A DNA stretch of 64,000 bases from Chrysomallon squamiferum. Lineage: Eukaryota > Mollusca > Gastropoda > Neomphalida > Peltospiridae. The DNA lies in assembly GCA_012295275.1 (NCBI GenBank), contig CM022673.1:11705288-11769287 (forward strand). Direction: 5' to 3'. Under the pieces are notes generated by a model. That model saw only the letters and a program-made list of their open reading frames with translations. It was not told the DNA's origin and made no database searches. Position numbers and translations under genes: made by a program. Shown piece after piece: positions 1-15,144 of this stretch (positions are counted from its first letter, which is position 1; each line of letters begins with the position of its first letter).

Positions 1-80
1 AAAAAAAAACAATTAAAATAAAAATAATTTTTAAACGAAATAATTAAATAATTAAAATTTTATGGAGTAGTTTTACTGAC

Positions 81-167
81 TCTAAGAACACTGTGGAAGA
101 GCTCAGAAAAAGAAGACTTGCTGCTGTTTTGTGGTGAGTATCTTCCTGTCCACACATGTGTAAACAT
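81..167 (-). CDS. C2CD5: C2CD5 exon 23 (last exon in window)
   Basis: A short minus-strand exon preceded by a T-rich tract and CAG at 170-168. It opens in phase 0, matching exon 22, and starts MFTHVWTG, aligning with the vertebrate MFTSVRVI segment; it continues to FSELFHSVLR, aligning with the NDLCENLLKSL region. The donor is ambiguous: AGA|GTCAGT ends the exon at 81 in phase 0, while GTCA|GTAAAA would end it at 77 in phase 1. The frame closes soon after, so the exon must end here. The next exon lies left of base 1. Confidence 0.75.
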
Positions 168-3100
168 CTGAAAAAAAAAAAAAATAATATTCAAACAACT
201 AGAACAAACATCACAGTAGGTTTAATACTGGGGCAAAATCATAAAATTTCTATAGAAAATTAAGAAAAAAAAAAAATTCAAAAACATGGAAAAAAAAATT
301 TAAAATAATCTGAAAAAAAAAAATAATAAAAGAATTAAAAAAAAAAAAAAAAACAATAAATAAATTTAAAGTCAAAACATTAAAAAAAATACCAACAAAA
401 AATAAAACATCCACTCTGCACACACAAAAATAGAAACAAGAAACAAAACAATATCAACAAAACAAACCCAAATCCAACTGAAGAAAAAAATTTAAAAATG
501 ATATCTCCTTCAAAACAAAACACCCCAACAAAAATAACAAAAACAACAACGACTATAAGGAGCTTTGCGAAAAAACACCTGCTGCTTTAAAACAACCATT
601 ATTTTTTACTACACCACATTTAGATCCTCACTGAATTTTTTATTTTTTAATGTTTTTGTTATTTTATGGAAATTATCATAAATATTATTGAATGTAAACA
701 ACCCACCTGCATGTTTGAAATGAGATTTTCTCTAGGAACTCCAGGTGGGAACTGGGTGTTACAAATCTGAAACCCATCTGGTGGGTACAAGTCTTGTAGA
801 ATAGATAAAATCATCTCATCCTGCACATCATCTATCTAAACACAAAAAAACACACAATGAAAGAAAGAAGAAAAGCTTGAAGGATGAATGACAAACTCAT
901 AAATGAAAAATATTTTTTGTTTAAAGATACTTCATCACATATCAGTGATAATCATTATTATCAATACATTTTTCATATTTTTTTTTGTTTTTTGTGTTTT
1001 TTGTAATGATGTTTGTAAATGTAAAAATCTTACAGCCATTGTGCCTTATTTCTTTTGGCAGTAAAAGTTATTTTACTCACAGTTTCCAGAACACAAAAAA
1101 AAAAAAATAAAAAAAACTGTACTTAACTATTTAAATTTTGGTAAAAGAGCTTGGGTTGGATTGGGAATTTTTAACCATATTAAAAAGTCAAAGTCATCTT
1201 TCTCTTTTCAAAATGATCTCACAATTAAAATATTAAAACTGAATGTTAAAAGATAAATGGTCCTTCCAATCTCAAATGATTCCTAATTAATATACTGATG
1301 AGTAAATGTTTACCTCCAGTATGAATGTTTCTTTTTTTGTGGCTGATGTGTCCAAATCTGATTGGTCATCTTCACTTTCATCAGTCAGGTTACTGTGAGG
1401 ACTCGGCTGACCTTGACCCTCCTGCATGAAAGGATAGATGCAAAGAAATTTGAAATCAAAGCTTCGAAAATACTAATTACTAGTTTACTATTTGGAGTCA
1501 ATCCTGAGAAAGATATTTTATATAAAAAAAAAAATGTTAGCTTTAAATTTATATTCATATAATATATATCTTTTTTTAGGAATTAAACAGTTTGAATGAA
1601 AAATGAAACAATGAAAAGATTTAAACTACCATGACATCCAAACCAAATCTCTCTCTGTTTTGCTGAACTTTTTCTGTAATTTTCTTCTGCAAGTCAAATA
1701 ATCTAGCATTGTCACTATCAGTGGTAATCTAGAAAAATATTTAAAAAACAGAAAAAAAGTGAATATTTAAAAAAAAAAAATTAGTTATATCCATAGTTAG
1801 ATAGTAATTCCTAAAAAGTCTTAAAAATCAAATTAAAATCTTTCATTTTTTTGGTCTAAATATTTAAAAATATTGAATATAAAAGATAAAGGTAAAACTA
1901 AAGTTTATAAAATAAAATAAACAATTTTAAAAAGATCCTTTACTCAGCAATTCCATATTCTCAATTTTTAATTACATTGGTTGTATTATCATATATCCTT
2001 GAAATAAAATTTTCTTAGAATTCAATTTTAGTGTTGTCATAGTTACCGAACTAGTCACTCTAGGTACTGATGGTGGAGGAAGAGGTGCAAGAAAGACAGC
2101 AGTGGCTACCTGTAGAAAAAAAAAATCTTTATAGGTAATAAAACTCAGGTAAAACATACAGTCAATTTGCTGACGAAAATAAAAGATAAACAAGATTCAC
2201 ACGTTATTATTTCCGTAAATAAAAATACCCATAATATGAAAATTAAAAAGTTGGTAATATTAATGTAAATCTTTTTTACTGTTATATGTGATTATTTGGA
2301 AAATATTATTTCATAAATAATGTAGAAATTATTTAGAAATTAACATTCATGCATGCGGATGTATGAAGACAGACACACATACACACACACAAACAAAAAT
2401 ATTTTATTGACAACAAATAAATTACCCCAACAGATAGCAGCATGGTTTCTCCAACACAGACTTGAACCTTCAAACCAAATAATGCATTCATTCCCTTAAT
2501 CTGTAAATGAAAACAATAATAAAAAATAAAAATATATGATAATAGAATAAGAGAATAAGAAATCATCAGAATTTTTAAATCAAATAATGCATTCATTTGT
2601 TTAATCTGTAAATGAAAACAATAACTAAAAATAAAAATATATGATAATAGAATAAGAAATCAACAGAATTATCTAACCAAATAATGCATTCATAAAACCT
2701 TAATCTATAAAAGAAAACTGTAATAAAAAATAAAAATAAAAAGGCATGACAACAGAAGGCACGTGACACAAAGACCTATCATCAAATGCAGAGTTTTTAA
2801 ATGTACTGAAATGATTTAATTTGGAAAATCATTTTATACTCACTTTGAGTTTGTTCAACAACTGACTATGAAGTTCATATTCCATAAATGGAAGACTCTG
2901 AAATCAGATAATGTCCGTGTTAAATGAAAATACAGAAACTGGTCAGTATTAAACTAAGTTAAAATCATGATTACAAGGGAATAAAACACTTATTTATTTT
3001 TTAAAGGTTAGTCAATAACAAGAAAAAATAAAAATAAAATAATAATAATAATAAAAAACAAAATGAATAATAATAATAATCACAATAATAATAATAATCA

Positions 3101-6100
3101 TGAAGTAACAAATAATTAGAAAATATTTTTTATTGGAATCATAAAAATGACATCAACTGATTTAAAAAAAAATAAAAATTGATACTATCCTGAACTGTAA
3201 CATTTTTAATATGTATCAAAATACTTACATCGCTTACTTCTTTGGCACTGTTTTCTCCTTTTGTCTTTAATTTCTGTCTGATTATTCTACAAAAATGGAA
3301 CAGAAAATAAAGATAATTTCAAGCTTCCCAAAAAATTATACAAAAATGGAAGAGAAATATATACATTTATAAATAAAAGAATACATACAATAAATAAGAA
3401 CTATTAAATCTTTGACACTACAGAGTCACAGATTATTATGTAAATATAATAAAAAAATTTAATATCAATAATTAATTTAAAAAAAATAATCAAATTACTG
3501 TCTTACCTGGCCTGAATCAGAGTTCCCCTGCCCCAAGTCTGGATGTCATCGGGAAGTTCTAGAGTTGTGAAAAGGACATCAGGAACTCGTTTTCGTCTGC
3601 ACAGATTTTATTTATTTATTAATAAAACAATTTAAAACAATACAAAATAACACTTCGGTATTATGTAATCACATCTGTATTAACATATTTATAAAAAAAA
3701 TAAAAAAGATAAAAAAAAATAATTTGGTTTAATGACATCTCAACATCTTTTGTATGACTTGCTATGAAGGACTGATTTTGTGTATACATTTATTGTTTTT
3801 AATGATTTATTTGTAAGTCGTACAAAATATGAAAGTTGCCACCACACTGATGTTAGTTATAATAAAAAGCATTTCATGTAATTATCTTACCTGCAGACAG
3901 CACAGGGAGTAAGAGTGATGTGGAAAGGTAAGCTGTTAGGTTTGTAAGGAATATGGCACTGACTGCAGTTATAAGAACTGTCATCAAAACTGAAATAAAT
4001 AATAATTGAAAACTGAGCTATGGACAAATTTTCAAATTTCATCTTTTCAAAAAAAATCTATTTCTCTGTTATGAATTTAAGAAAATAAGTTGAAAAAAAA
4101 ATCATAATAACAACCAAAAAAAAACAATAATTAAAAAAGATATTTAAATTTAAGAAAAAATAACTTCGAAATACATAAAGATGGCTAAATTTGAAATACA
4201 TAAACATGGGAATGCATTATGTGTATATGTATGTATATGCCTGTCTGTAATAAATATATCTATATCAGTATCAGTATGTACAGTTTTGAATATGTTTTTT
4301 AAAAAAGAAAAAAACTTCACACAAACCACTCAAAATGTTTCTGTGCTGATTTGTTAGCTAGGTTAATGTCAACATAAAGTTTCTTTTCTTTGTCGCGGGC
4401 TGGTGGGACTTTTTCTGCTGGTGACGACGTCTGTTGAAATGGTGGAGAGTTGGATGTTTTGATACTTGCAGATGGCTGATCAACAGCTAGGAGGTTTATC
4501 TTTGCAGCCGTTCCCATGGCTGACAGAATGATGATCTCCTCACTGCAGACAAAGATTTGTAAATTAACAGATTACCAATACAGTGAAAACAGAATGAGAA
4601 AAAGAAACAGAAAGTGAAAAAGAAATATAACATGTAAATGAGAAAAACAGTTAGTGGAAATACAAGTGAAAATAAACCAAATAAAAAATACAGAAAGGGA
4701 AGGAAAGAAAGAGAAAAAGAAGAAAGTAGTAAGAGTGATAGGCGGAAATAGTGAAAGACTGAAAGTGAGAAAGTTTTGAAAGAGAGATATATTTATTTAA
4801 AAAAAAAAAAAATATATATATATATAATTAAGGTGATTTTTGATCAGATTTAAATACAGGAAATAAAATTGTGACATTAGTTACCTAAAAATAAATTTCT
4901 AAGATTTTCTTTCCTCTAATAAACTATATGCTGTTTATCTCAGGTGTTATTTTTACCTGATTGAAGTTTTCTCTGTGTACCCCAGCACAGCGTGGCAGCC
5001 CATGGAGCGGGCGTGGGACCGGATCTCCATACGAATCTCACTCCACCAGACATCCCTAGTCTCTGGTTCCTCTAAAACAAACAAAATATTAACATTAGTA
5101 TGTAAGTATAATATTTATAATAATTACAAAAAGTATAATAATAGTAACAAATAATAAAATAATAATAATAATAGTAACACATAACAAAATAAGTATTAAC
5201 ATTAATACTACTACTACTACTAATAATAATAATAAAACAAAAAACCCCACAAGCACCCATCATAAAATGTACAAAATATATCAGTCCTGGGAATAATAAT
5301 AATAATAAAAAAAATAATTTAAAAATAATTTAAAAAGAAGAAAATAAATTATAAAATATCTTAATAATAAAAATAATAAATTAGATACTCCCTACATCCA
5401 AAGAAAGCATGGCATATTACACTTCACAGCCTTTGGTACGTACTTAACAATAAAAACCTGGATGGAAAAGAAAACAGCCCAATGGATCAGTTACTGTCAG
5501 CAGTTGATTTACACATTTTCCTCAATACTTCAGTAAATGAAAAACCTGTAAATGTCTTTGTGTGGGAAGCATATAACTGAACTATACTTGTGGCAGTATG
5601 TACAAACATCCCACATGAATTTTATAACCTTCCTGGATATCTGGACATTTAAGTTTTCCAAGCACTTACTCCTATAACACTTGCTCTTTTTGAAATAAAA
5701 CACAACATTAAACCAGAGAGAAAAATATTCTAGAATTATCCATTAACTTATTTGATAATTAATACATCTATTTTAGTTACCTGGATTATGAATCTTGTCA
5801 AGAAGTTTGACTGATCGAGCAGACACAACACCTCCAAGATGAACAATGAACCCAGAAGGAAACTTAGTCATTGTGAAAAAAGGAAACTCCTGTAAACAAA
5901 CAAATATATTTGACAGAAAAACAACAAAACAATTAGTTAGAATTTAAATATTTGGAGGTTTTTATGCTTTAGTGTATGCTCAGTAATATTATATAAAAAT
6001 AAAATTAATTTATAGTCATGAAGAAATGAAAAATAAAATAGAAGAAAAAAAAGAAAAGAAAGAAATAATAATAGTAATAGTAATAATTATAATAATAATA

Positions 6101-6932
6101 ATAGTAAACATAATAAAGAACTAACATTTAAATATATTACTTCATAAAAACAAAAATAACAAACATAATAAAGAACTAACATCTAAATCATTTAATCATT
6201 ATAACAAAAATAGCAAAAGTAAACAACAATACTGACATTAACAAAAAATAAATAAAAAAAATTCTTACAATAATTCATTTAAATTCAACTGCATTAAAAT
6301 AACAATATTAACAGCAAAACAGACAATAATAAATTGTTACTAATAATTCATGTTACTTCATTACAACAATAACAACAATAAATTCTTACTAATAATTCAA
6401 TGTTGATTTGCTGACAGCTCAGTTTGGCACTCAGGGTTAGTTTACTACCACTTCCTGCAGCACTACCACTACCACTACCACTACTGTCTGTGTAGCTGTT
6501 ACCTAGCAAACAACAAAACATTCAGTAAAATTTTCACTGTAAAATTAAACATTTTTCATTGTTACTGCTACCTGCAAAATTAACCAAGTTTTTCATTGAT
6601 ACTGCTACCTGCAAAATTAAACAAGATTTTCACTAATACTGCTACCTGCAAAATTAAACAAGATTTTCACTAATGGTGCTACCTGCAAAATTAAACAGTA
6701 AGAAAGAAAATTTTTATTTTTATTTTCTATAAAGTAATTTTATTACCTATAAAATTAAACAGTTAAAAAAAACAAAAAAAACCATGATTTTCTTTATCAG
6801 TAGATGAACCGTTATTATGTACTGAGTTGGAACAAAAGTTGACAGCATTTTTAAAGTGAAATTCAAACAGAAAATATTTAGATATTTGTGATTACATTTA
6901 TTCAGCTACATATGCCATTTTGTTCACCTTTC

Positions 6933-6966
<34 letters not shown>

Positions 6967-8958
6967 ACATATATTTCAGTCACATGTGAAATGAAATCAT
7001 GCATTCAAATGCCAATACTGAAAAAATTATTTCAACGTTTGTTTCAACCTAATACTTTCCTGTAGACAGAACAGTACATACCTCTACACTTTGATGACTG
7101 GATGGCTCAGAAAAAAAATGACCCATCATGCTTCGGTCCAATGCTCTAATTATGACCCATGCCCCACTCTTCTTTAATAAACAAAACCTAATTTAATAAA
7201 AAAAAAGTTACCTCTAGGAGGGGAATTCAGGTCAGGTTCTGATGACCTTCGATTGACGGCATTAATGGATACTCTAACTGGCGATGTTGATCGACGCTGA
7301 TGTTGTTGTGATGTTGGCGACACTGACGCAGCTACGGTGTCTTCTGGAACGGGAGAACTAGAAGAGAAATTGAAGAAACCGTGACCCGCGTGTGATGGGA
7401 AGGAGGCGGGTGCTGTTGGTGGGGGAGACCCATACAGAATGTGTGGTTGCGGTGATGATGAGGGCGACGCTGTCAGTGGGTACAAGTTCCTGGGGCTAGT
7501 CCTGCAGAGACTTACTCGTCTTAAACTGGAAAAAATAAAAATAAAAATAAATAAATAAATAAAACTACGATAACATAAAGTAAAGTAAAGTAAAGTAAAG
7601 TAAAGTACTATAAAGTAAAATACTGTAACATAAAGTAAAGTAAAGTAAAGTAACGTAATGTAAAGTAACACAACAAATTAAAGTAAAGAAAAGTAAAGCA
7701 AAGTCATGTAAAGAAAATAACATAACAAATTAAAGTAAAGTAAAGTAAAGTAAAATGAAATAAAATAAAATAAAATGATCATGTAGAGATGACAAAAAAA
7801 GAATTATATTAAATAAATGTATATATTTTTATTTCTGTATGTGTGTGTATGTGAGTGTAAGTGTACATATATATATAAATTGTGAGTTATGTTTTGTTGT
7901 TTAATTAAACTAAGTATCAGTGGTAATGGAAGTGTGTGTGTAAAAATATAATTAATTGTGTAAAAGACAAAATTAATACATTTAACGTTTAAAACTGTGA
8001 TGGTAATAATAATAAAGACTGGTGAAAGAAAAATATAACATTTCAAAAACAAAAGTAAAAAGAAAATAATTATTAAATTATAAAATCACAAAACCAAAGT
8101 AAATAGAAAAAGAAAAACATTAGTAATTTGTTGAATAAAATTAAAAATTATGAAAATATTTTCATTTGTGTATCAAAAACAGAAGCAAAGTATTCCAAAT
8201 GGAAATATAAAATATATGTGACCCAGTTAATTTTTATGTACTAAAATACAAGAACAAAAATAGCCTTTACATGATCAGCAAATAATAACATTATATTTGA
8301 CATATCAAAAAATAATAAGAACAAAAAGAAAAAATTAGATATAGAAAAATCTATAAATAATTGTTATTGTGATTTAATTTATATATATATATAAAAATGA
8401 ATTATTCATATTATATATACGAATATTTCAAACACTTCAAACAGTGCAAACACTATAAATATTATAATGTTCAGTGAGTAAATATAACAAATATACTTCT
8501 ACTTTCTGTACATTTCTATATATTTAAAAAAAAATGCTTAGATGCAAATCTTTTTGAATAATAAAGTAAATAAAAAGTTAGCATAAGGAGAAGACAAGAA
8601 ATAAAAATTAGAGTATCCATCGATCTGCAAGAATCTGTTATGCTTTCATCATACTTTATTATTTTCAAAGATTTGCATTCACAAACTGCAAAAACTATTT
8701 GGAAGTATGTAAATTATATTTAAACTATTTGTGAAAACATTCTGCAAAACAAAAAATAAAATCACTTAGAATGAAAAAAAATGACCACACAATGCAAAAC
8801 TCAACAAACAAATCATTGTTTGTTTATGTACAAATACATGCAGATGTTGCCAACATCTTAAGGTGAATTCTCACAGACTAATTTGTAATAACCATTTTCA
8901 ACTGACTGTTGAATTAAAGAATATCTAAATAAACAGTGTCTGCAAAGTCAAAATTTGA

Positions 8959-8992
<34 letters not shown>

Positions 8993-10188
8993 TTTGTAAA
9001 TTTTTCTTATCTCTATAATATAATCACTAAACTAAACAATTTATAACTAAATTAATATCAGGATGCAGGTATTTTATGAGTCCTGCCCTCAGAGTTATTT
9101 CCCCTTAATATCAGTGACACAGGTATATATTAAAATTTTAAATTTATTAAAGTTTCAGAAGAAACAGTTCATTTCAAACTGAAAATGCATGCCTACAGAT
9201 TATTTGTTCTAATAACTATATAAATTTCAGTTGATTATATTTTAGTACAAATAATTATTTTCAACTGAATACAATTTAACAGAGTTACTGAAAACATTTT
9301 AATACAAAGTATTCATCTGAAGTGATTAATTTTAATACTACAAAGTATTTGAACTAAAAATATTTTAATACCAAAATTAAATTTGAACTGGATAAAGTTT
9401 AGTTCAAACTTTAAATTTGGATTGAAAACATTTTAGTACTGTTTGAACTAAAAATGTTTTTAGTAAAAGTTATGTCTGAGTTGAATTGGCTTTAGTCAAT
9501 TTATTCATCTGAACTAAATCAGTTTAGTATTACCAGCATTTGAATAATAAATCTTTTAGTATAGAAATCAAATGTGACACCGAATAATATCTTAGTACAT
9601 AATAAAAATCAGAACTAAATATATTATAGCACAAACTGTATATCTGAACTGAAAAGACTTTGAAATTACTGAACAAAGAATATTTATAATAATTATTCGA
9701 ACTAAAATTGTAATAATTATTTGAACTAAAAATATTTATAATAATTATTTGAACTAAAAATATTTATAATAATTATTTGAACTAAAAATACTTAAAATAA
9801 TTGTAAGTCTGAACTGAAACTATAGTTATGAGCCAAATAAATGAAATCAAATTGTTAGTAATAAAACAGAAGAGTTCCATGCAAAATGAAGAATGTGAGA
9901 CAAAAACACGAAAGTAACTAAGATAACCTATTAGACATACCAGACAACGTTGATGTAAGCCCTTCCAGGTACTAGGCACAGTGTGACATATATAAAGCAG
10001 ATAGGAATAATAAGTTTAATAATTAGTGAATAAAAATATAATAATAAAAATTATATATAATTATATGTAAAAATAAAAAGTGAATAAATATATTTATAAT
10101 TAGAAAATAAAATATTTATAATAATAATAATGTATTAAAATTAAAAAAGTAAATACAAAAAGAAAATAACAAAAATAAATAAATAAAT

Positions 10189-10244
<56 letters not shown>

Positions 10245-13200
10245 CAATAATGACAATCAGTGAAAATAAATAATAAAATTTATAATAACAATAATTAACG
10301 ATTTTTTTTTTTTTTTAAAATTAAATAACATCAAATAATTGTGGAATATACAGAAAACCATGTAGTGGATAAAAAGACATCAAGGGATATAAAAATAATA
10401 TATACTCATTCAAAATTGACCTTTACAATTATTAAAACTACTGTTTAAAATAATGTGTGCAGCATTTACCAAGGCAATTAGAAATATATTTTCAATTGAA
10501 ATTATAAAAAAATATTGGTGGAATAGAACTTGAATGTAAGTTAAAGGCCCCTGAAATATTGCTGTGGAAAAACAAAAAACCTATGACAATATAAATACTA
10601 GTGATAACCGCAGAGACAGTAAATACATTTATATATAATAACAGTATTAATAAAGGTATAAATACAAATATATAAAGAGTAATATAAAAAAGATACCATA
10701 CACCAATATATAGATGTAAATGAAACATGCTTTATATAATATCTGGGTTAATATTCAAATATTACTTTTGATATTTCATAGATATTCACTGTAAAAAGTG
10801 AGTTTGGTCCATTTTTTTTTTTTTTTTTTTTTTACTATGTTTTATTCTGTCACTGAAATTTAATAATAATTATTTATCAAACCTTATTACCACTTTATTG
10901 TTATGACAGCTTTCAGTTTAGTTTGAAAATAATTAAAAGCATGTATCATGCTTGGACTACATGCTAGAGAACTAGTGTTGGAATGGTAAAATACCCTGAT
11001 ATACCTGATCATGTTATTTCTTCAAGTGATAATAACAATATGCAGAGCTGATACAAGGATATAATAATGATTCCATAATTTAACCCTTGGTTGGAATGGT
11101 AAAATATTCTGACATACCTAATCAAGTTTTTTCTACAGTGATCAATATAATCTACAGAGCTAGTATAAAGATATAATAATGATTCCATAATTTAACATTG
11201 TGTGTTTCCTAACAACAGCAAATATTTTCAGATTTAACTTTTCTTCTGAATGTTTTTAATTTCGAAATTCAACATTAATTATACTCTCTACTGAATAGCA
11301 ACTCTACCACTGTTAGTATCCAACTGTTTGTATTACATCTAATTTTAGTGACTATGAATGTGTTCTGGAAATAATAAAAGATGCACAAGATCATCCAATG
11401 CATATTAATTATGCACTTTGTTTTTATCACAGGTTAAATTGTACTGTTATACAAACAGGCATATAAAATAAAGAGGTTCACAGTCTCTTTCTTTGTTTAT
11501 TAAAAAATAAATTTGTGTGATGAACCTTTTCAAGAACTCTTAAACATCAAAATTTAGAAAAAACATATTTATAGTTAATGTTATCCATTAAGTTTTATGA
11601 AAGACATTTACACAGAAATGGTTAAATGATTACGAATCTGACTTCTGATTGACATTATTTAAACAGGTTTGTTTTTTAAGTAATCATGTTGATTCTTAGT
11701 CCTGAGGTAGTTCATTAATAATAAATAATAATGTAGAGATGTTTTATAAATAATAAATAATAAATAATAGTGTAGAGATGTTTTATAAATAATAAATAAT
11801 AGTGCTGAGGTGTTTTATAAAAAATAAATAATAGTGTAGGGTGTTTTATAAATAATAATAAAAAAATAATACAGAAGTATTTTATACATAATGAAAAATA
11901 CTGGAGAGGTTTACTATAAATAATTCTAAAAATATAGTGTGGTGTATTTACTTACTCTTTATGAGGTGATATTCCATGTGGGGATAGCTGACCACATGAC
12001 TTCATTAGTGTTACAGAAGTCCCAATTCCTCGCACTACAATCCCTGATTCTCCTTCCAAGTCAAAGCACTGCTGATATCTGAAACAAATATTGGTAAGAA
12101 ATAAGTAAAGATTTCCATATATTTAAATATTAAGTTATGAATGTACACACTAAGTTTAAAATGGTTAAATGTTTACTCAAAGACATATCAGCACAAATCA
12201 AGATTAACAATTAACAGTTAAAAAATGTCTGTGAAAGGTTAAAATGAATAAGTATTTATATATCTACATTTCAGGATATTTTAATTTCAAACAGCAGAAC
12301 TATCTATAATAGGAATGATATTAAAATTAATTCATTAATTCAAAAAAAAATACAACAACAACAAAACAACAGTTAATTCATATATTTTTATTTATTTCAG
12401 GATATTTCAGTTACAGATTATTAATATATCTGAAACAAGGTTTAATGAACTAATTGGCATTTATAACTAAATCCAACATATGTCAATACTATATTAGCAA
12501 ACTAAATATATTATTTTTATGTGATGAAAATAAATCTCTCTGCTCTCATTGCCTATAGAAAAATCTGTTGCTCAGTATATAAAATAAACTTAGAATACAT
12601 TTTGACTATTTCTGCATCTCTCCACTTTAACAGTACTGTATTTATCTTCAGAGTTCTCACAAAACACAAATCACATATCAGTTGTTTACAAATCTCACCC
12701 TATGACAGCATTACCACAAAGTTCAAGGACTTTCACTCCAATCTTCCTTTGTAATTCTCCTGGAAAAAAAAAAAAAAAAAAGGAAGTTGATTCCATATAA
12801 ACTACATTTTAATTACAGTTTGGAATCAATGAATAATAAGAAAGGATTTATTAAAAATCCAGACAAGCTGCCACATACCTGATAGTTTTGAAAATAGTTT
12901 TTGTCGAGCCTCATTTGAAGCCCTTGGTGTACGAATCTTGTCAATCCACTGGTACTCGGGGTCGTCATTGACAACCAGCTCCTCTACAAAACCCTGGATA
13001 CCAAGCAACTGATGATTGGCTGGTAACTCAGCAGCTGGAAACAAATGGAAAAAAACGAGAGATATGAATGAAAAAAAAAAATTGTTTTCTTTTTTCTTAC
13101 TTTATTAATAACTTATAACTTTATTAGTTCATATAAGTGTTACTTACAGCAGTACAGTCACTACAATTATATTATTATTACTTTTACTTATACTACTGCT

Positions 13201-14197
13201 GCTACTACTCTTTTTAACATCATTAAACTATTATTAGTAACAACATTATTACTATTTTATTATTATTAAAGATTTTAAATTATAAAACAAAAAAATGCAT
13301 TTAATGTTTTATATTTATATTTTCATGATCAATATTAAACATTAACAATTATGGAATTGAAATAATTATTATTAAGTACAAAAGCTGCATTTTCAAACCA
13401 CAACACATACATATTGTTAACATAACATGTAAATAATAGCATTAACCTTTCAAGTAGAAAATGTTTGCAGATAAAGTTAAAAAGTTTGTTACACAAGTGA
13501 CTCACTGCAGAAAAACTGAATTCCACAAGACGACTGTTTGAATCTGTTGAAATCAGTGAAAAGTTCAACTTTGACCAACACATTTAGTTCTCCTCTGACA
13601 CCTGCAAAATATCAAACATCTCTTTAGACAATCACTCATTATCTGAATAATTCTTATTTAGTTTTCTTCATTACTCAATCACTCGCAATCATCTGGATAA
13701 TAACTGAAAAAGAGAAATAAAATTTTGGTTTAAAAATAAAGAGATAAAAGGCACCAACCATGCATTGTGTCATATATTGGAAACCAGCCACTAATGAGAT
13801 GCGGGTCAGTTCGGGTCAGGAGAGGTTTGAGATCAATGTACACTTTTCCTATGACATCGTGAGCAGAATATGTATCATAGTCCAATACCCTGAAATATTT
13901 TGATATATTATGAATGTAATAATAACAAATTGTAACATTATGTCTGTATGTTTGAGTATTTATGAATTTACGTAAAATGTCTCTCAATTTTGAATCATGG
14001 TATATGAATAAATATTCCCTTTGAATAGTAGTATCATCTGGCAAGTCTGTTATTAATGATAATATGTTATAAAAAGAATGAACACAGTGGCTGTAGACAT
14101 GAGAAAGATATCATTTATTTATTAATAGCAAGAGTTAAGATCCATTACTCTGTAAATTGTTTCAAGCTGTTATAAAGTGCTTGCATTTTAAATATAT

Positions 14198-14274
<77 letters not shown>

Positions 14275-15082
14275 GTGAGTGAGTGGAGAGTGTGTGTTTT
14301 CTAAATTGTTTATTTACCGTAATTCAAGGGATTCATCTTGCAGTACTTCGTCATCAACCTAAAAAACAGTTATATAAGATTAATTGATCTCTTAAGCAGT
14401 AGTCTGTAATAGTAATAACAGAGAAGTTTTGTTAATGAACAATCAATAAAAAGACAATAAAAAAAATGTTAAAATTAATAGAATAAAAATGTGTATTTAA
14501 TTTAAAAATGGATATAAAAGAGATTTAACTTCTTTGTTTAAACTGTTCTTAATTAAAAAAAACAAATTTCAGTAACATCTGTCATTGGTCTTTATAAACA
14601 TTTGAATCATTTTTATGTACTTACATATGCATGCATCCACAGAGATCTTGATTTAAATTTTAAAACTTACAATTAGTTGAAAAGTTACCTTTTTCATCAT
14701 ATTTTAAATTTTCTTAGAGAAAAATCATTAAAATAATGTTCTTTTCATTTTTTATGACATGTTTTAAGTAATGAAAAATTCAAGATATAAATACCAGTTT
14801 AAAAATCTTTTTTTATTTAAATGTTAAATGTTAGGCAATTTTGTTTTTCATAAGTGGAATAAATGTTTTGAAAAAACTCACCTCAAATTTAAACCAGTCT
14901 GAACTCCACTGTGGATTCAGTGACTTTCGAAACACATCTGTTTTGTATGTTTCATTTGCATATCTCACCTGAAATTCATTTTGAACATCTTTTAAATATA
15001 CTTCAAATTACACAGTAAAACATAATTCTGACTGACAAAGAATAAATGGATCATACTTTTAAGACAATAATTTGCTGGTAAT

Positions 15083-15144
<62 letters not shown>

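Larger units (their letters stand above)
7526..11955 (-). other. C2CD5 intron 8 (4.4 kb, repeat-filled)
   Basis: I see no coding exon here. The intron consists of the pentanucleotide array at its 3' side, AAT trinucleotide runs (8960-8991, 10188-10243), a degenerate minisatellite at about 9150-9830, a 113-bp tandem duplication at 10977-11203 and a minisatellite next to the exon 8 donor. The ORFs longer than 60 codons here are AT-rich low-complexity reading frames. Confidence 0.8.

Noticed and set aside
66-133. Plus-strand open stretch reading SKNTVEELRKRRLAAVLW ending at a GTGAGTAT donor-like site
   Set aside because: The opposite strand reads as C2CD5 exon 23, in phase with exon 22 and similar to the vertebrate MFTSVRVI segment; the plus-strand reading is a shadow.
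2333-2596. 87-codon ORF with two MNALF motifs
   Set aside because: It is exon 18 of C2CD5 plus a decayed duplicate and AT-rich intron, not a separate gene.
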